NCBI RefSeq assembly: GCF_017355985.1
Contig: NZ_JAFIQU010000001.1
Span: 496,001 to 560,000, forward strand
From: Arenibaculum pallidiluteum
Lineage (GTDB): Bacteria > Pseudomonadota > Alphaproteobacteria > Azospirillales > Azospirillaceae
Direction: 5' to 3'
DNA: 64,000 bases
The number at the start of each line of letters is the position of its first letter. The first letter of the stretch is position 1. This document shows, piece after piece, positions 27,433-35,928 of this stretch. Made by a program: the position numbers and the translations under genes. The notes beneath the pieces were generated by a model, which searched no databases, had not been told where the DNA came from, and saw only the letters and a program-made list of their open reading frames with translations.

Positions 27433-28974
27433 ATGAAAAGGCGCATCGCGATCCTCGGTGCCGGCCCGGGCGGACTGGCGGCCGCCATGCTGCTGGCGAA
27501 TTCTGGCGCCGAGGTCACGGTCTACGAACGCCGTGACCGCGTCGGCGGCCGCACGGGCGCGATCGAGGCGCAGGGCTACAGGTTCGACATCGGTCCGACC
27601 TTTTTCCTGTACCCGCGGATCCTGGAGGAGGTCTTCGCGGCCTGCGGAAAGTCCCTGCGCGACGAGGTGGAGCTGATCCGGCTCGACCCCATGTACCGGC
27701 TGGTCTTCGAGGGCGGCGGCGAGCTGCGCGCGACCGCCGACCTTGCGGAACTGCAGGCGCGTGTCGCGACCCTGTGCCCCGCGGACGCGGCGAACCTGCC
27801 GCGTTACATGGAGGAGAACCGCGCGAAGCTCGAAGCCTTCCGCCCCATCCTGGAGCGCCCCTTCGCCTCGGTCCTCGATCTCGCCGCGCCGGCGGTTCTG
27901 AAGTCCCTGCGCTGGCTGCGCCCGCTGGACAGCGTCGACCGCGATCTCGCGCGCTACTTCTCGGACCCCCGGGTACGCCTCGCCTTCTCGTTCCAGAGCA
28001 AGTACCTGGGCATGTCGCCCTTCAACTGCCCCAGCCTGTTCACGATCCTCTCCTTCCTGGAGTACGAGCACGGCGTCTTCCATCCCCGGGGCGGCTGCAG
28101 CGCGGTGATGGAGGCCATGGCCCGCATCGCCCGGGAGCAGGGCGTCGACATCCGCCTGGGCGAACCGGTGGAGGAGATCCTGTTCGAGGGGCGCCGCGCC
28201 GTGGGCGTCCGGACGGCAGCCGGCGTCCACAAGGCCGACGCGCTGGTGGTCAACGGGGATTTCGGGCGCACCGTCTCGAGCCTAGTGCCCGACAGGCTGC
28301 GCCGCCGCTGGACCGACTCGCGCCTGAAGGAGAAGCGGTTCTCCTGCTCCACCTTCATGCTCTATCTCGGCATCGAAGGGCGGTACGAGGAGCTGGACCA
28401 CCACACCATCTTCCTGGCCGAGAACTATGCCGGCAACCTGAAGGAGATCGAGGAGGGCCGCGTCCTGCCGCGCCAGCCCTCGATCTACGTGCAGAACGCC
28501 TGCGCGACCGACCCGGGTCTGGCTCCGCCCGGCCACAGCACCCTCTACGTCCTGGTTCCGGTCGGCCACCTGAAGGGGCACGTGGACTGGTCGGCCGCCG
28601 CGCCGGCCTACCGCGACCTCGTCCTCACGCGGCTGGAGGCGCTGGGCCTCGCCGGGCTGCGCTCGCGGATCCGGTACGAGCGCGTGGTGACGCCCCAGGA
28701 CTGGCAGGACGACATGCAGGTGCATCTGGGCGCGACCTTCAACCTGGCACATACGCTGGGTCAGATGCTGCACCTTCGGCCGCGAAACCGCTTCGAGGAC
28801 GTGGACGGCCTCTATCTCGTGGGCGGGGGCACGCATCCCGGCAGCGGGCTGCCCGTTATCTTCGAGGGCGCACGCATCACCAGCCGCCTGCTGGCGGCCG
28901 ATCTCGGCCTCGCGGTATCGCCGCGGGCCTCCACCTCGGTCTTCGGACTGCCTGCGTTGCGGAGGGCAACATGA
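27433..28974 (+). CDS. crtN: CrtN-like C30 carotenoid desaturase
   Basis: An FAD-dependent phytoene-desaturase-family enzyme of 513 residues. The dinucleotide motif is AILGAGPGGLAAAMLLA with the acidic end VYERRDRVGGR. It resembles staphylococcal diapophytoene desaturase CrtN in several blocks: FSCSTFMLYLGIEG, NYAGNLKEIEEGRV, PSIYVQNACATDP and the C-terminal GGGTHPGSGLPVIFEGARI. The inferred role is introducing conjugated double bonds into a C30 backbone (diapophytoene or squalene). GGGGGAG lies just before the ATG. Its stop overlaps the next start (ATGA), beginning a four-gene operon. Confidence 0.85.
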   Translation: MKRRIAILGAGPGGLAAAMLLANSGAEVTVYERRDRVGGRTGAIEAQGYRFDIGPTFFLYPRILEEVFAACGKSLRDEVELIRLDPMYRLVFEGGGELRATADLAELQARVATLCPADAANLPRYMEENRAKLEAFRPILERPFASVLDLAAPAVLKSLRWLRPLDSVDRDLARYFSDPRVRLAFSFQSKYLGMSPFNCPSLFTILSFLEYEHGVFHPRGGCSAVMEAMARIAREQGVDIRLGEPVEEILFEGRRAVGVRTAAGVHKADALVVNGDFGRTVSSLVPDRLRRRWTDSRLKEKRFSCSTFMLYLGIEGRYEELDHHTIFLAENYAGNLKEIEEGRVLPRQPSIYVQNACATDPGLAPPGHSTLYVLVPVGHLKGHVDWSAAAPAYRDLVLTRLEALGLAGLRSRIRYERVVTPQDWQDDMQVHLGATFNLAHTLGQMLHLRPRNRFEDVDGLYLVGGGTHPGSGLPVIFEGARITSRLLAADLGLAVSPRASTSVFGLPALRRAT

Positions 28975-30500
28975 GCGGCACACTTCCCGTCGCGGTGATC
29001 GGCGGCGGGCTCGGCGGGCTCGCGGCGGCGGCCACGCTGGCGGCCCGCGGGCACAAGGTCGTGCTCTTCGACAAGAACGCCTGGGTCGGGGGCAAGGCCG
29101 CCGTGCTCGAGGATGCCGGCTACCGCTTCGACATGGGCCCGACGATCCTGACGGTGCCCCGTGTCCTGGCGCGGATCTTCGCCGAGTCTGGCCGCGACCT
29201 CCGCAAGGAGCTCGACCTGGTTCGGCTGGACCCGCAGTGGCGCTGCTTCTTCGAGGACGGCACCGTGCTCGACCTCGTCGAGGACATCGAGACCATGGCG
29301 GGCCGCATCGACGCGCTGGCGCCCGGCCAGGGGGACGGCTACCGCCGCTTCCTGAAGCTTTCCGAGCGGCTGCACGGGATCTCGGACCGGTTCTTCTTCT
29401 GGAAGTCGGTGGAGGATCTCGGCGACACGATGAACTTCCGGAACAGCCTGAACGCCTCGACGCTCTCGGACGTCCTCGCCCTGCGCATGGGCAGCTCGGT
29501 CGCGGGAACGATCCGGAGCCGCGTCCCCGACAAGCGGGTCGCGCAGATGTTGGATCACTTCGTCCAATATGTCGGGTCTTCGCCCTATGGTGCGCCCGCC
29601 GTGCTCTGCGCGATCGCCCATATGCAGACCGAGGGCGGGGTCTGGTACCCCATGGGCGGCACCAGGGCCGTGCCGGAGGCGCTGGAGAGCCTCGGCCGCG
29701 AGCTCGGCGTCACCTACCGCACCGGCACCGACGTGAAGCGGGTGATCGTCGACGGCGGCAAGGCGGTCGGCATCGAGACCGCCGAGGGCGAGCGCATCCC
29801 CGTCTCCGCGGTGGTCTCGAACATGGACGCCGTGCGCACCTACGACGAGCTCGTCGGCGGCGCGCCGGCCCAGCGCTTCAAGGCGCGCCGGAAGTACCAG
29901 CCGGCCTGCTCGGGCGTCGTCTTCTATCTCGGTCTCGACCGCGCCTACGACCATCTGCTGCACCACGACTTCGTCTTCTCCCGAGACCCCGAGGAGGAGT
30001 TCGACTGGATCTACGGCAAGGGCGAGCCGGCGCCCGACCCCACCTGCTATCTGGCCGCACCGGCACGCACCGAGCCGGGCGTCGCGCCGCCGGGAGGCGA
30101 GGCGCTGTACGTCCTGGTCCATACGCCTTGGCTGAGGCCGCACCACGACTGGCGCCGCATGCTGCCGGACTACCGCCGGGTGGTCTTCGACAAGCTCAGG
30201 CGCACGGCCGGCCTGCGGGACCTGGAGGACCGCATCAGGGTAGAGCGCGTGCTGACGCCGCAGGACATCCACGACCGCTACAAGGTTCTGAACGGCGCCA
30301 TCTACGGTCTCGCGAGCCACGGTCGCTTCATGGGGGCGTTCAAGCCCGGCAACCGTTCGCGCGAGGTCGAGGGGCTCTACCTCGCGGGCGGCGCCGCGCA
30401 TCCGGGCCCGGGCATGCCCATGGTGATGATGTCGGGGTGGATAGCGGCCGATACGCTCGACGCCGACCTGCGGGGCGCCGTCCGGCCGCGGGTCGCCTGA
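28971..30500 (+). CDS. crtP: CrtP-like C30 carotenoid oxidase
   Basis: A 509-residue FAD enzyme paralogous to the previous gene but resembling staphylococcal diaponeurosporene oxidase CrtP. FAD motif AVIGGGLGGLAAAATLAARG; CrtP-like blocks are QYVGSSPYGAPAVLCAIAHM, GVWYPMGGTRAVPEALE, LTPQDIHDRYKVLNGAIYG and the end GGAAHPGPGMPMVMMSGWI. The expected reaction is oxidation of a terminal methyl group to an aldehyde, the substrate for the divergent aldehyde dehydrogenase. GGAGGG precedes the ATG. Assignment between desaturase and oxidase rests on remembered family patterns and needs a tree. Confidence 0.83.
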   Translation: MSGTLPVAVIGGGLGGLAAAATLAARGHKVVLFDKNAWVGGKAAVLEDAGYRFDMGPTILTVPRVLARIFAESGRDLRKELDLVRLDPQWRCFFEDGTVLDLVEDIETMAGRIDALAPGQGDGYRRFLKLSERLHGISDRFFFWKSVEDLGDTMNFRNSLNASTLSDVLALRMGSSVAGTIRSRVPDKRVAQMLDHFVQYVGSSPYGAPAVLCAIAHMQTEGGVWYPMGGTRAVPEALESLGRELGVTYRTGTDVKRVIVDGGKAVGIETAEGERIPVSAVVSNMDAVRTYDELVGGAPAQRFKARRKYQPACSGVVFYLGLDRAYDHLLHHDFVFSRDPEEEFDWIYGKGEPAPDPTCYLAAPARTEPGVAPPGGEALYVLVHTPWLRPHHDWRRMLPDYRRVVFDKLRRTAGLRDLEDRIRVERVLTPQDIHDRYKVLNGAIYGLASHGRFMGAFKPGNRSREVEGLYLAGGAAHPGPGMPMVMMSGWIAADTLDADLRGAVRPRVA

Positions 30501-30569
30501 GCCCCGCCGGCTCCGTGCCGGCAGGCAACTGTGGCATACGAGCGGCGCGGCAGGGATGGTGCAGGGGAA

Positions 30570-31373
30570 ATGAAGGGGACGATGGCGAAGGGGACGGCCG
30601 ATCCCGCGGCGATGCGCTCGCCCGCCATGATACGCTTTTTCGGCGGCGTCATGGCGAGGGCGCTGCGCCGCGACTTCCACGCGCTGCGGATGGCGCGGCC
30701 CGGCCCGCCCGCGCTTGCCACCGGACGGCCCGTGCTGGTCTACCTGAACCACCCGTCCTGGTGGGATGCGGCGCTCCTGATCACGCTGGCGCTGCGCCTT
30801 TTCCCGGACCGCACGGGCTTCGGCCCCATCGACGCCGATGCGCTCCGCCGCTACGGCTTCATGGCGCGCCTAGGCCTCTTCGGCCTGGAGCCCGGCCGGC
30901 GCGGGGCCGCCACCTTCCTGCGCACGGGGGAGCGGATCCTGGCCGATCCCGCGGCGATGCTCTGGGTAACGGCCGAGGGGCGGTTCACCGATCCCCGGCA
31001 GCGTCCCGTGCGCCTGATGCCGGGCATCGCGCACCTGGCACGGCGCAGACCCGACCTGCTGCTGCTGCCCATGTCGGTCGAGTACACGTTCTGGACCGAG
31101 CGCCGGCCCGAGGCGCTGGTGCGCTTCGGCTCGCCGATCGGCGCGGAGGCCCTGGCCCACCTGCCGCCGGCCGAGGCGACCGATGTGCTCGCCCGGGCGC
31201 TCGAACGCGTCATGGACGACCTGGCCCGGGATTCCTTCAGCCGCGATCCCAACCGTTTCGTGCGCCTGCTGGCGGGCTCGGCCGGGGTCGGCGGCGTCTA
31301 CGACCTCTGGCGCCGCGGGCGGGCCTGGGTGAAGGGCGAGACCTTCCACCGCGAGCACGGGACGCCGGGCTGA
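30570..31373 (+). CDS. PlsC-type lysophospholipid/glycolipid acyltransferase
   Basis: A protein of about 267 residues with the acyltransferase catalytic motif NHPSWWDAALL (H-x4-D) and the later substrate block WVTAEGRFTDPRQRPVRLMPG. This is the PlsC/LPLAT fold. In the staphylococcal pathway the last step is acylation of the glycosyl ester by CrtO, a small unrelated membrane protein; here a PlsC-type enzyme sits in that position, so it may do the same job. ATG 30570, ATG 30582 and GTG 30531 are all possible starts. Its stop shares one base with the next start. Confidence 0.82.
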   Translation: MKGTMAKGTADPAAMRSPAMIRFFGGVMARALRRDFHALRMARPGPPALATGRPVLVYLNHPSWWDAALLITLALRLFPDRTGFGPIDADALRRYGFMARLGLFGLEPGRRGAATFLRTGERILADPAAMLWVTAEGRFTDPRQRPVRLMPGIAHLARRRPDLLLLPMSVEYTFWTERRPEALVRFGSPIGAEALAHLPPAEATDVLARALERVMDDLARDSFSRDPNRFVRLLAGSAGVGGVYDLWRRGRAWVKGETFHREHGTPG

Positions 31374-32485
31374 TGGATGTCCTGGCGATCCTGTGCCTCG
31401 CCCTCGCGCTGATCCCCCTGGTCCTGACGGCCGCCAACCTGCGGGCCTATCGCAGCCCCGCGGGAACACCGCCGCCGGGGATCGCGGTGTCCGTGCTGAT
31501 CCCGGCGCGCAACGAGGAGGCCAATATCGGCGCCTGTCTCGATGCCGTGCTCGCCAGCCGCGGCGTCGCCATCGAGGCCGTCGTGATGGACGACGGGTCT
31601 ACCGACGGGACCGCCACCGTCGTGGCGGAGCGCGCGGCGCGCGATCCGCGGGTTCGGCTGGAGCGCGCGCCGCCGCTGCCGCCGGGCTGGGTCGGCAAGC
31701 AGCATGCCTGCCGCGCCCTGGCCCGGGCGGCCCGCCATGACGTGCTGCTGTTCCTGGATGCCGATGTCCGCCTGGCGCCCGACGCGGTCGGCCGTGCGGC
31801 CGCCTTCCTGGCACGATCGGGGGCGGGGCTGGTCAGCGGCTTTCCGCGCCAGGTCACCGGCAGCCCGGGGGAGCGGCTGCTGGTGCCCATGATCCACGTG
31901 CTGCTGCTGGGCTACCTTCCCATGGGGCGGATGCGCCGCAGCCGGGCACCCGGCCTCGGGGCAGGATGCGGGCAGCTCATGCTCGCGCGGCGCGACGCCT
32001 ACGAGGCCGCCGGCGGGCACGGCGCGGTGCCGGCGACGCTGCATGACGGCGTCATGCTGCCACGGGCCTTCCGAAGGGCCGGGATTGCCACAGACCTGTT
32101 CGATGCGGCGCCGATCGCCTCATGCCGGATGTACCGGGGCTTCGCCGAGACCTGGGAGGGATTCTCGAAGAACGCGACCGAGGGGATGGCGCGCCCCGTC
32201 GCCCTGCCCGTCTGGACCGCGCTGCTGCTGGGCGGCCATGTCCTGCCTTGGATCCTGCTGCTGGCGGGACCAGATTCCGCCGCCCTGCCGGCCGGGCTGG
32301 CCGCCGCGGCAAGCCTCGGCCAGCGGGTCCTGCTGGCGCGCCGCTTCGAGCCGGACCTGCGGGGCGCGCTGCTGCAGCCCTTCGGCGTGCTGGCGATGCT
32401 GGCGCTGCAATGGACCGCATTGCTGCGCGCCCGGCGGAGCCACCCCGTCGCCTGGCGCGGGCGGAGCTACGAGCCCCAGGCGTGA
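31373..32485 (+). CDS. crtQ: CrtQ-like family 2 glycosyltransferase
   Basis: A 370-residue membrane-associated GT-A glycosyltransferase. An N-terminal hydrophobic helix precedes VSVLIPARNEEANIG, followed by VVMDDGSTDGTATVV, the metal-binding LFLDADVRL, and PLPPGWVGKQHACRAL, a motif shared with CrtQ/HpnB-like transferases. Several hydrophobic segments at the C-terminus suggest membrane embedding. In staphyloxanthin synthesis CrtQ glucosylates the carotenoid carboxylate; the gene context supports that. TGATG overlap with the acyltransferase gene shows coupling. It ends 43 bases from convergent uvrD. Confidence 0.83.
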   Translation: MDVLAILCLALALIPLVLTAANLRAYRSPAGTPPPGIAVSVLIPARNEEANIGACLDAVLASRGVAIEAVVMDDGSTDGTATVVAERAARDPRVRLERAPPLPPGWVGKQHACRALARAARHDVLLFLDADVRLAPDAVGRAAAFLARSGAGLVSGFPRQVTGSPGERLLVPMIHVLLLGYLPMGRMRRSRAPGLGAGCGQLMLARRDAYEAAGGHGAVPATLHDGVMLPRAFRRAGIATDLFDAAPIASCRMYRGFAETWEGFSKNATEGMARPVALPVWTALLLGGHVLPWILLLAGPDSAALPAGLAAAASLGQRVLLARRFEPDLRGALLQPFGVLAMLALQWTALLRARRSHPVAWRGRSYEPQA

Positions 32486-32490
32486 GGCCG

Positions 32491-32517
32491 ACGCGCCGGG
32501 GCGAGCCCCCGGCGCGT
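32491..32517. terminator. Stem-loop between convergent crtQ and uvrD
   Basis: A perfect 11-bp inverted repeat (32491-32501 with 32507-32517, 5-base loop) sits 6 bases past crtQ and 11 bases past uvrD in the convergent gap. No U-tract on either side, so termination is likely but not certain. Confidence 0.5.
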
Positions 32518-32527
32518 GTCGCCGAAC

Positions 32528-34840
32528 TTAGCCCGCCTGCTCGGCCGGGACGACGAAGCTGTCCATGACCTTCTTGCTGCCGGCCTGGTCGAAGTCGACC
32601 TCGAGCTTGTCGTGGTCGACGGCCACGACCGTCCCGTAGCCGAACTTCTGGTGGAAGACCCGGGCGCCGCGCCCGAAGGGCTGCGCGGGCCGGCTGCGCG
32701 CCCCGACCTCGAAGGCGGTGCCCTCGATCACCGGCGCACGCTGCGGGGCCCGTCGCGCGGCACGCTGCCAGTCCGCCTGGAAGCTGTCGCGCATGCCCCC
32801 GAACCCGCCGCCGTAGCTCCCCGCCCCGCCGCCGAAGAGGCCTGGCGCGGCCTCGGCCTCGACATGGTCCGACGGCAGCTCCTCGACGAAGCGCGACGGG
32901 ATCGCCGAGGTCCAGCTTCCGTGAACGCGCCGGTTGGCGGCATGGAGCACATAGGCCCGCCGGCGGGCGCGCGTCAGGCCCACATAGGCGAGCCGTCTTT
33001 CCTCCTCCAGCCCCGCGATACCGGTATCGTCCATGGAGCGCTGGCTGGGGAACAGGCCCTCCTCCCAGCCCGGCAGGAACACGTAGTCGAACTCCAGCCC
33101 CTTGGCGCCGTGCAGCGTCATCACGGTGACCATCTCGCCCTGGCTGCGCTCCGCGTTCTCCATCACAAGGCTGACATGCTCCAGGAAGCCGGGCAGGCTC
33201 TCGAACTCCTCCAGCGCCGAGATCAGCTCCTTCAGGTTCTCCAGCCGGCCCGGCGCCTCCGGCGTCTTGTCAGCCTGCCACATGGCGGTGTAGCCGGATT
33301 CGTCGAGCACCAGCCGGGCGAGCTCCGGATGGGGCATCGACTGCGCGAGGGCGCGCCATCGGAAGAAGTCGTCCAGCAGCGCGCGCAGGGTCGCCCGCGT
33401 CTTCCCCTTGATCTCGTCGGTCTGGGTCAGGTCCCAGGCGGCCTCGCTCGCCGCGATGCCGCGGGAGCGGGCATGCTGGTTGACGAGCTGCAGCGTCGCG
33501 GGACCGATGCCCCGCTTGGGCACGTTCACGATGCGCTCGAAGGCCAGGTCGTCCTCGGGCACCACGATCAGGCGCAGATAGGCCAGCGCATCGCGGATCT
33601 CCTGCCGCTCGTAGAAGCGCGGGCCGCCGACGACCCGGTAGGGCAGCCCGAGCGTGATGAACCGCTCCTCGAACTCGCGGGTCTGGAAGCCCGCACGCAC
33701 CAGGATGGCGATCTGCGAGAGCTCCGTGCCGCGGCGGTTCAGCGCCTCGATCTCGTCGCCGACCCAGCGGGCCTCCTCCTCCGCGTCCCAGACGGCCCGC
33801 ACCTGCACCTTGTCGCCGCTCTCGGCCTCCGTCCACAGGGTCTTGCCGAGCCGCCCGCGGTTGTGGGCGATCACCCCCGAGGCCGCGCCCAGGATGTGCC
33901 CGGTGGAACGGTAGTTCTGCTCCAGCCGGATCACCAGCGCGCCCGGGAAGTCGTGCTCGAAGCGCAGGATGTTGCCGACCTCGGCGCCCCGCCAGCCATA
34001 GATCGACTGGTCGTCGTCGCCGACGCAGCAGATGTTGCGGTGCCCCTGGGCCAGCAGGCGCAGCCACAGGTACTGGGCGACGTTGGTGTCCTGGTACTCG
34101 TCGACCAGGATGTAGCGGAAGCGCCGGTGGTAGTCGGCCAGGATCTCCGGATGCTCCTGGAAGATCGTCAGGTTGTGCAGGAGAAGGTCGCCGAAGTCGC
34201 AGGCGTTCAGCGTCTTCAGGCGCTCCTGGTAGGCCCGATACAGCGCGACCAGACGGCCCCCCGCCATGTCGCCGGCATCCTCGGCCTTGAGCTTGGCCGG
34301 CGTCAGGCCGCGGTCCTTCCAGCGCTCGATGGCGCCCAAGATGGCGCGCGCAGGCGTGCGCTTGTCATCGATGCCCTCGGCCGCCACGAGCTGCTTCACC
34401 AGCCGGAGCTGATCGTCCGAATCGAGGATCGTGAAGCTGGACTTCAGCCCGACCAGCTCGGCATGGGCGCGCAGGATCCGCGCCGCCAGGGCATGGAAGG
34501 TGCCGAGCCACCATCCCTCGGTCGGCGCGCCGAGCAGGCGGTCCACCCGCTCGCGCATCTCGCGGGCAGCCTTGTTGGTGAAAGTCACCGTCAGCACCTG
34601 CCAGGGCGTCGCCTTGCGCGTCGCCAGCAGATGGGCAAGGCGCGTCGTCAGGACGCGGGTCTTGCCGGTGCCCGCGCCCGCCAGCACCAGGACCGGCCCG
34701 TCCAGCGCCTCGACCGCTTCCCGCTGCGCGCCGTTCAGGCCCTGGAGATAGCCGGCCGCCCGCACCGCGGGATGGGTCGGCGCCGGCATGGCGGCCGAGT
34801 CGTCGCCCAGAGGATCGTCGTGATGGAATGGATCGGACAT
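32528..34840 (-). CDS. UvrD/PcrA-type DNA helicase
   Basis: A 770-residue superfamily 1A 3'-5' helicase acting in excision repair and replication-fork maintenance. Motifs in order: Q motif LNGAQREAVEAL, Walker A LAGAGTGKTRV, Ia TFTNKAAREMRERV, DEYQDTN (Walker B), GDDDQSIYGWRGA, QNYRST, motif V TLHGAKGLEFDYVFLPGWEEG and motif VI EERRLAYVGLTRAR. The C-terminus has a Gly-rich linker and the conserved tail FHQKFGYGTVVAVDHDKLEVDF, a Tudor-like domain typical of PcrA that binds RNA polymerase. ATG 34840 is chosen over a TTG 12 bases upstream. Confidence 0.95.
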   Translation of the reverse strand: MSDPFHHDDPLGDDSAAMPAPTHPAVRAAGYLQGLNGAQREAVEALDGPVLVLAGAGTGKTRVLTTRLAHLLATRKATPWQVLTVTFTNKAAREMRERVDRLLGAPTEGWWLGTFHALAARILRAHAELVGLKSSFTILDSDDQLRLVKQLVAAEGIDDKRTPARAILGAIERWKDRGLTPAKLKAEDAGDMAGGRLVALYRAYQERLKTLNACDFGDLLLHNLTIFQEHPEILADYHRRFRYILVDEYQDTNVAQYLWLRLLAQGHRNICCVGDDDQSIYGWRGAEVGNILRFEHDFPGALVIRLEQNYRSTGHILGAASGVIAHNRGRLGKTLWTEAESGDKVQVRAVWDAEEEARWVGDEIEALNRRGTELSQIAILVRAGFQTREFEERFITLGLPYRVVGGPRFYERQEIRDALAYLRLIVVPEDDLAFERIVNVPKRGIGPATLQLVNQHARSRGIAASEAAWDLTQTDEIKGKTRATLRALLDDFFRWRALAQSMPHPELARLVLDESGYTAMWQADKTPEAPGRLENLKELISALEEFESLPGFLEHVSLVMENAERSQGEMVTVMTLHGAKGLEFDYVFLPGWEEGLFPSQRSMDDTGIAGLEEERRLAYVGLTRARRRAYVLHAANRRVHGSWTSAIPSRFVEELPSDHVEAEAAPGLFGGGAGSYGGGFGGMRDSFQADWQRAARRAPQRAPVIEGTAFEVGARSRPAQPFGRGARVFHQKFGYGTVVAVDHDKLEVDFDQAGSKKVMDSFVVPAEQAG

Positions 34841-35082
34841 GCTCAGTGCCAATGAAGCCCGGGAGCCGGGCGAGGACGTACCATGAACAATCGGGGCTGC
34901 CCGGGCAACCCCGGCCGGGCAACCCTACCTCGATGGCGCGTTCGCGGCCGGCGCATGGCGGGCTGGCGGAGGTCCGGCCGCACGCAGGGCCGCCAGGCCG
35001 CGACGCCGTCCCGAATGCGGTGCCTTGCCGTCCCGGACCGGCATGCCTATTCTCATGGGACGGATACTAGCCGAGAGGCATC

Positions 35083-35466
35083 ATGCCGCCGCTGAGGCTC
35101 GACGACGAGCGTACGATCCAGGCCATCGGGATCCTGGCTGACGTGCTCGACCATTTCTCGGGTTCGACGGCGCTCGAGTGCACGCTCGTCAGCAAGGCGC
35201 TGCGCCAGGTGCAGGCGACGCGCTCGCAGATCGGGATGGACTTCGCCGCCCGCGCCTTCGCGACGCTCGAAGCTCAGGTCAGGCAGCAGATCGCCGACGA
35301 GGCCGCAGAGGCGGCCCAGGATTTCGCCGCGAGCACCGGGCAGCTTCCCCGGATGCGCCCGCCCCGTCCCGATGTCCCGGCGACCGAGGCCGCACCCCAG
35401 GCGACCAGCTTCCTGAACGCCGTCAACGCACGCGGGCGCGGCCCGGCGCGCCCGCGCCGCAGCTGA
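35083..35466 (+). CDS. Hypothetical helical protein (127 aa)
   Basis: A 127-residue soluble protein without a signal peptide. Residues 1-85 are predicted helical by composition (IQAIGILADVLDHF, ALECTLVSKALRQVQ, FATLEAQVRQQIADEA); the C-terminal 40 residues are Pro/Arg/Ala-rich and probably disordered. GAGAGG lies a few bases before the ATG. I recognise no family. It is followed after 52 bases by a small exported protein on the same strand. Base composition is like the neighbours. Confidence 0.65.
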   Translation: MPPLRLDDERTIQAIGILADVLDHFSGSTALECTLVSKALRQVQATRSQIGMDFAARAFATLEAQVRQQIADEAAEAAQDFAASTGQLPRMRPPRPDVPATEAAPQATSFLNAVNARGRGPARPRRS

Positions 35467-35518
35467 CGCCACACCTGACCTGGCGGCACCGGCCAGCCGG
35501 CCGGCCCGCCGCGCATCC

Positions 35519-35905
35519 ATGACGACCCGCACAGCCCTCGCCATCGCCACCGCGCTGCTGAGCCTCTCCGGCACCGCGTCCGCCCAGCAGGTCCCGCCCG
35601 CAATGGACGACCGCGCCATGGCGCAGCTCCTGTCCGGACCGCACGGCACGGCCGTGCGCCGCTTCGCGGCGACGGCGGCGGTGGCGCTTCACTGCGGCCA
35701 GGATCCGAACCCGCATGTGGGCGCGGTGATGCAGGCTCTCCGGACCCGTTCGCGCCTGGGCGAGGAGCAGATCGCCCTGCTCGGCCGCTACGGCGAGGCG
35801 GTCGCTCAGCAGGCGCTGGAGCAGGTCCGCTCCGTTCCCTGCGACGCGAAGCTGCGGGCCGAGCTCGAAAGGCGCAAGCGCGAGGATCTCGGAAGCCTGC
35901 GCTGA
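35519..35905 (+). CDS. Small exported hypothetical protein (128 aa)
   Basis: A 128-residue protein with a clear signal peptide (MTTRTALAIATALLSLSG, cleavage after ASA). The mature part contains exactly two cysteines (LHCGQDP and VPCDAK), which could form a disulfide, and amphipathic helices. No known domain is recognised. It lies 52 bases after the 127-residue gene and converges on the diguanylate cyclase gene with a 23-base gap. Confidence 0.68.
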   Translation: MTTRTALAIATALLSLSGTASAQQVPPAMDDRAMAQLLSGPHGTAVRRFAATAAVALHCGQDPNPHVGAVMQALRTRSRLGEEQIALLGRYGEAVAQQALEQVRSVPCDAKLRAELERRKREDLGSLR

Positions 35906-35928
35906 ACCCCCGCCGGCCCGGGAGGGGA

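Noticed and set aside
29237-32485. Apparent 1082-residue protein covering crtP, acyltransferase and glycosyltransferase regions
   Set aside because: Only the last 370 residues from ATG 31373 form a known domain; the rest is out-of-phase crtP and acyltransferase sequence.
34841-35082. Small frames in the gap upstream of uvrD
   Set aside because: Short, Arg/Pro-rich and without a ribosome site; nothing supports a gene in this 242-bp stretch.
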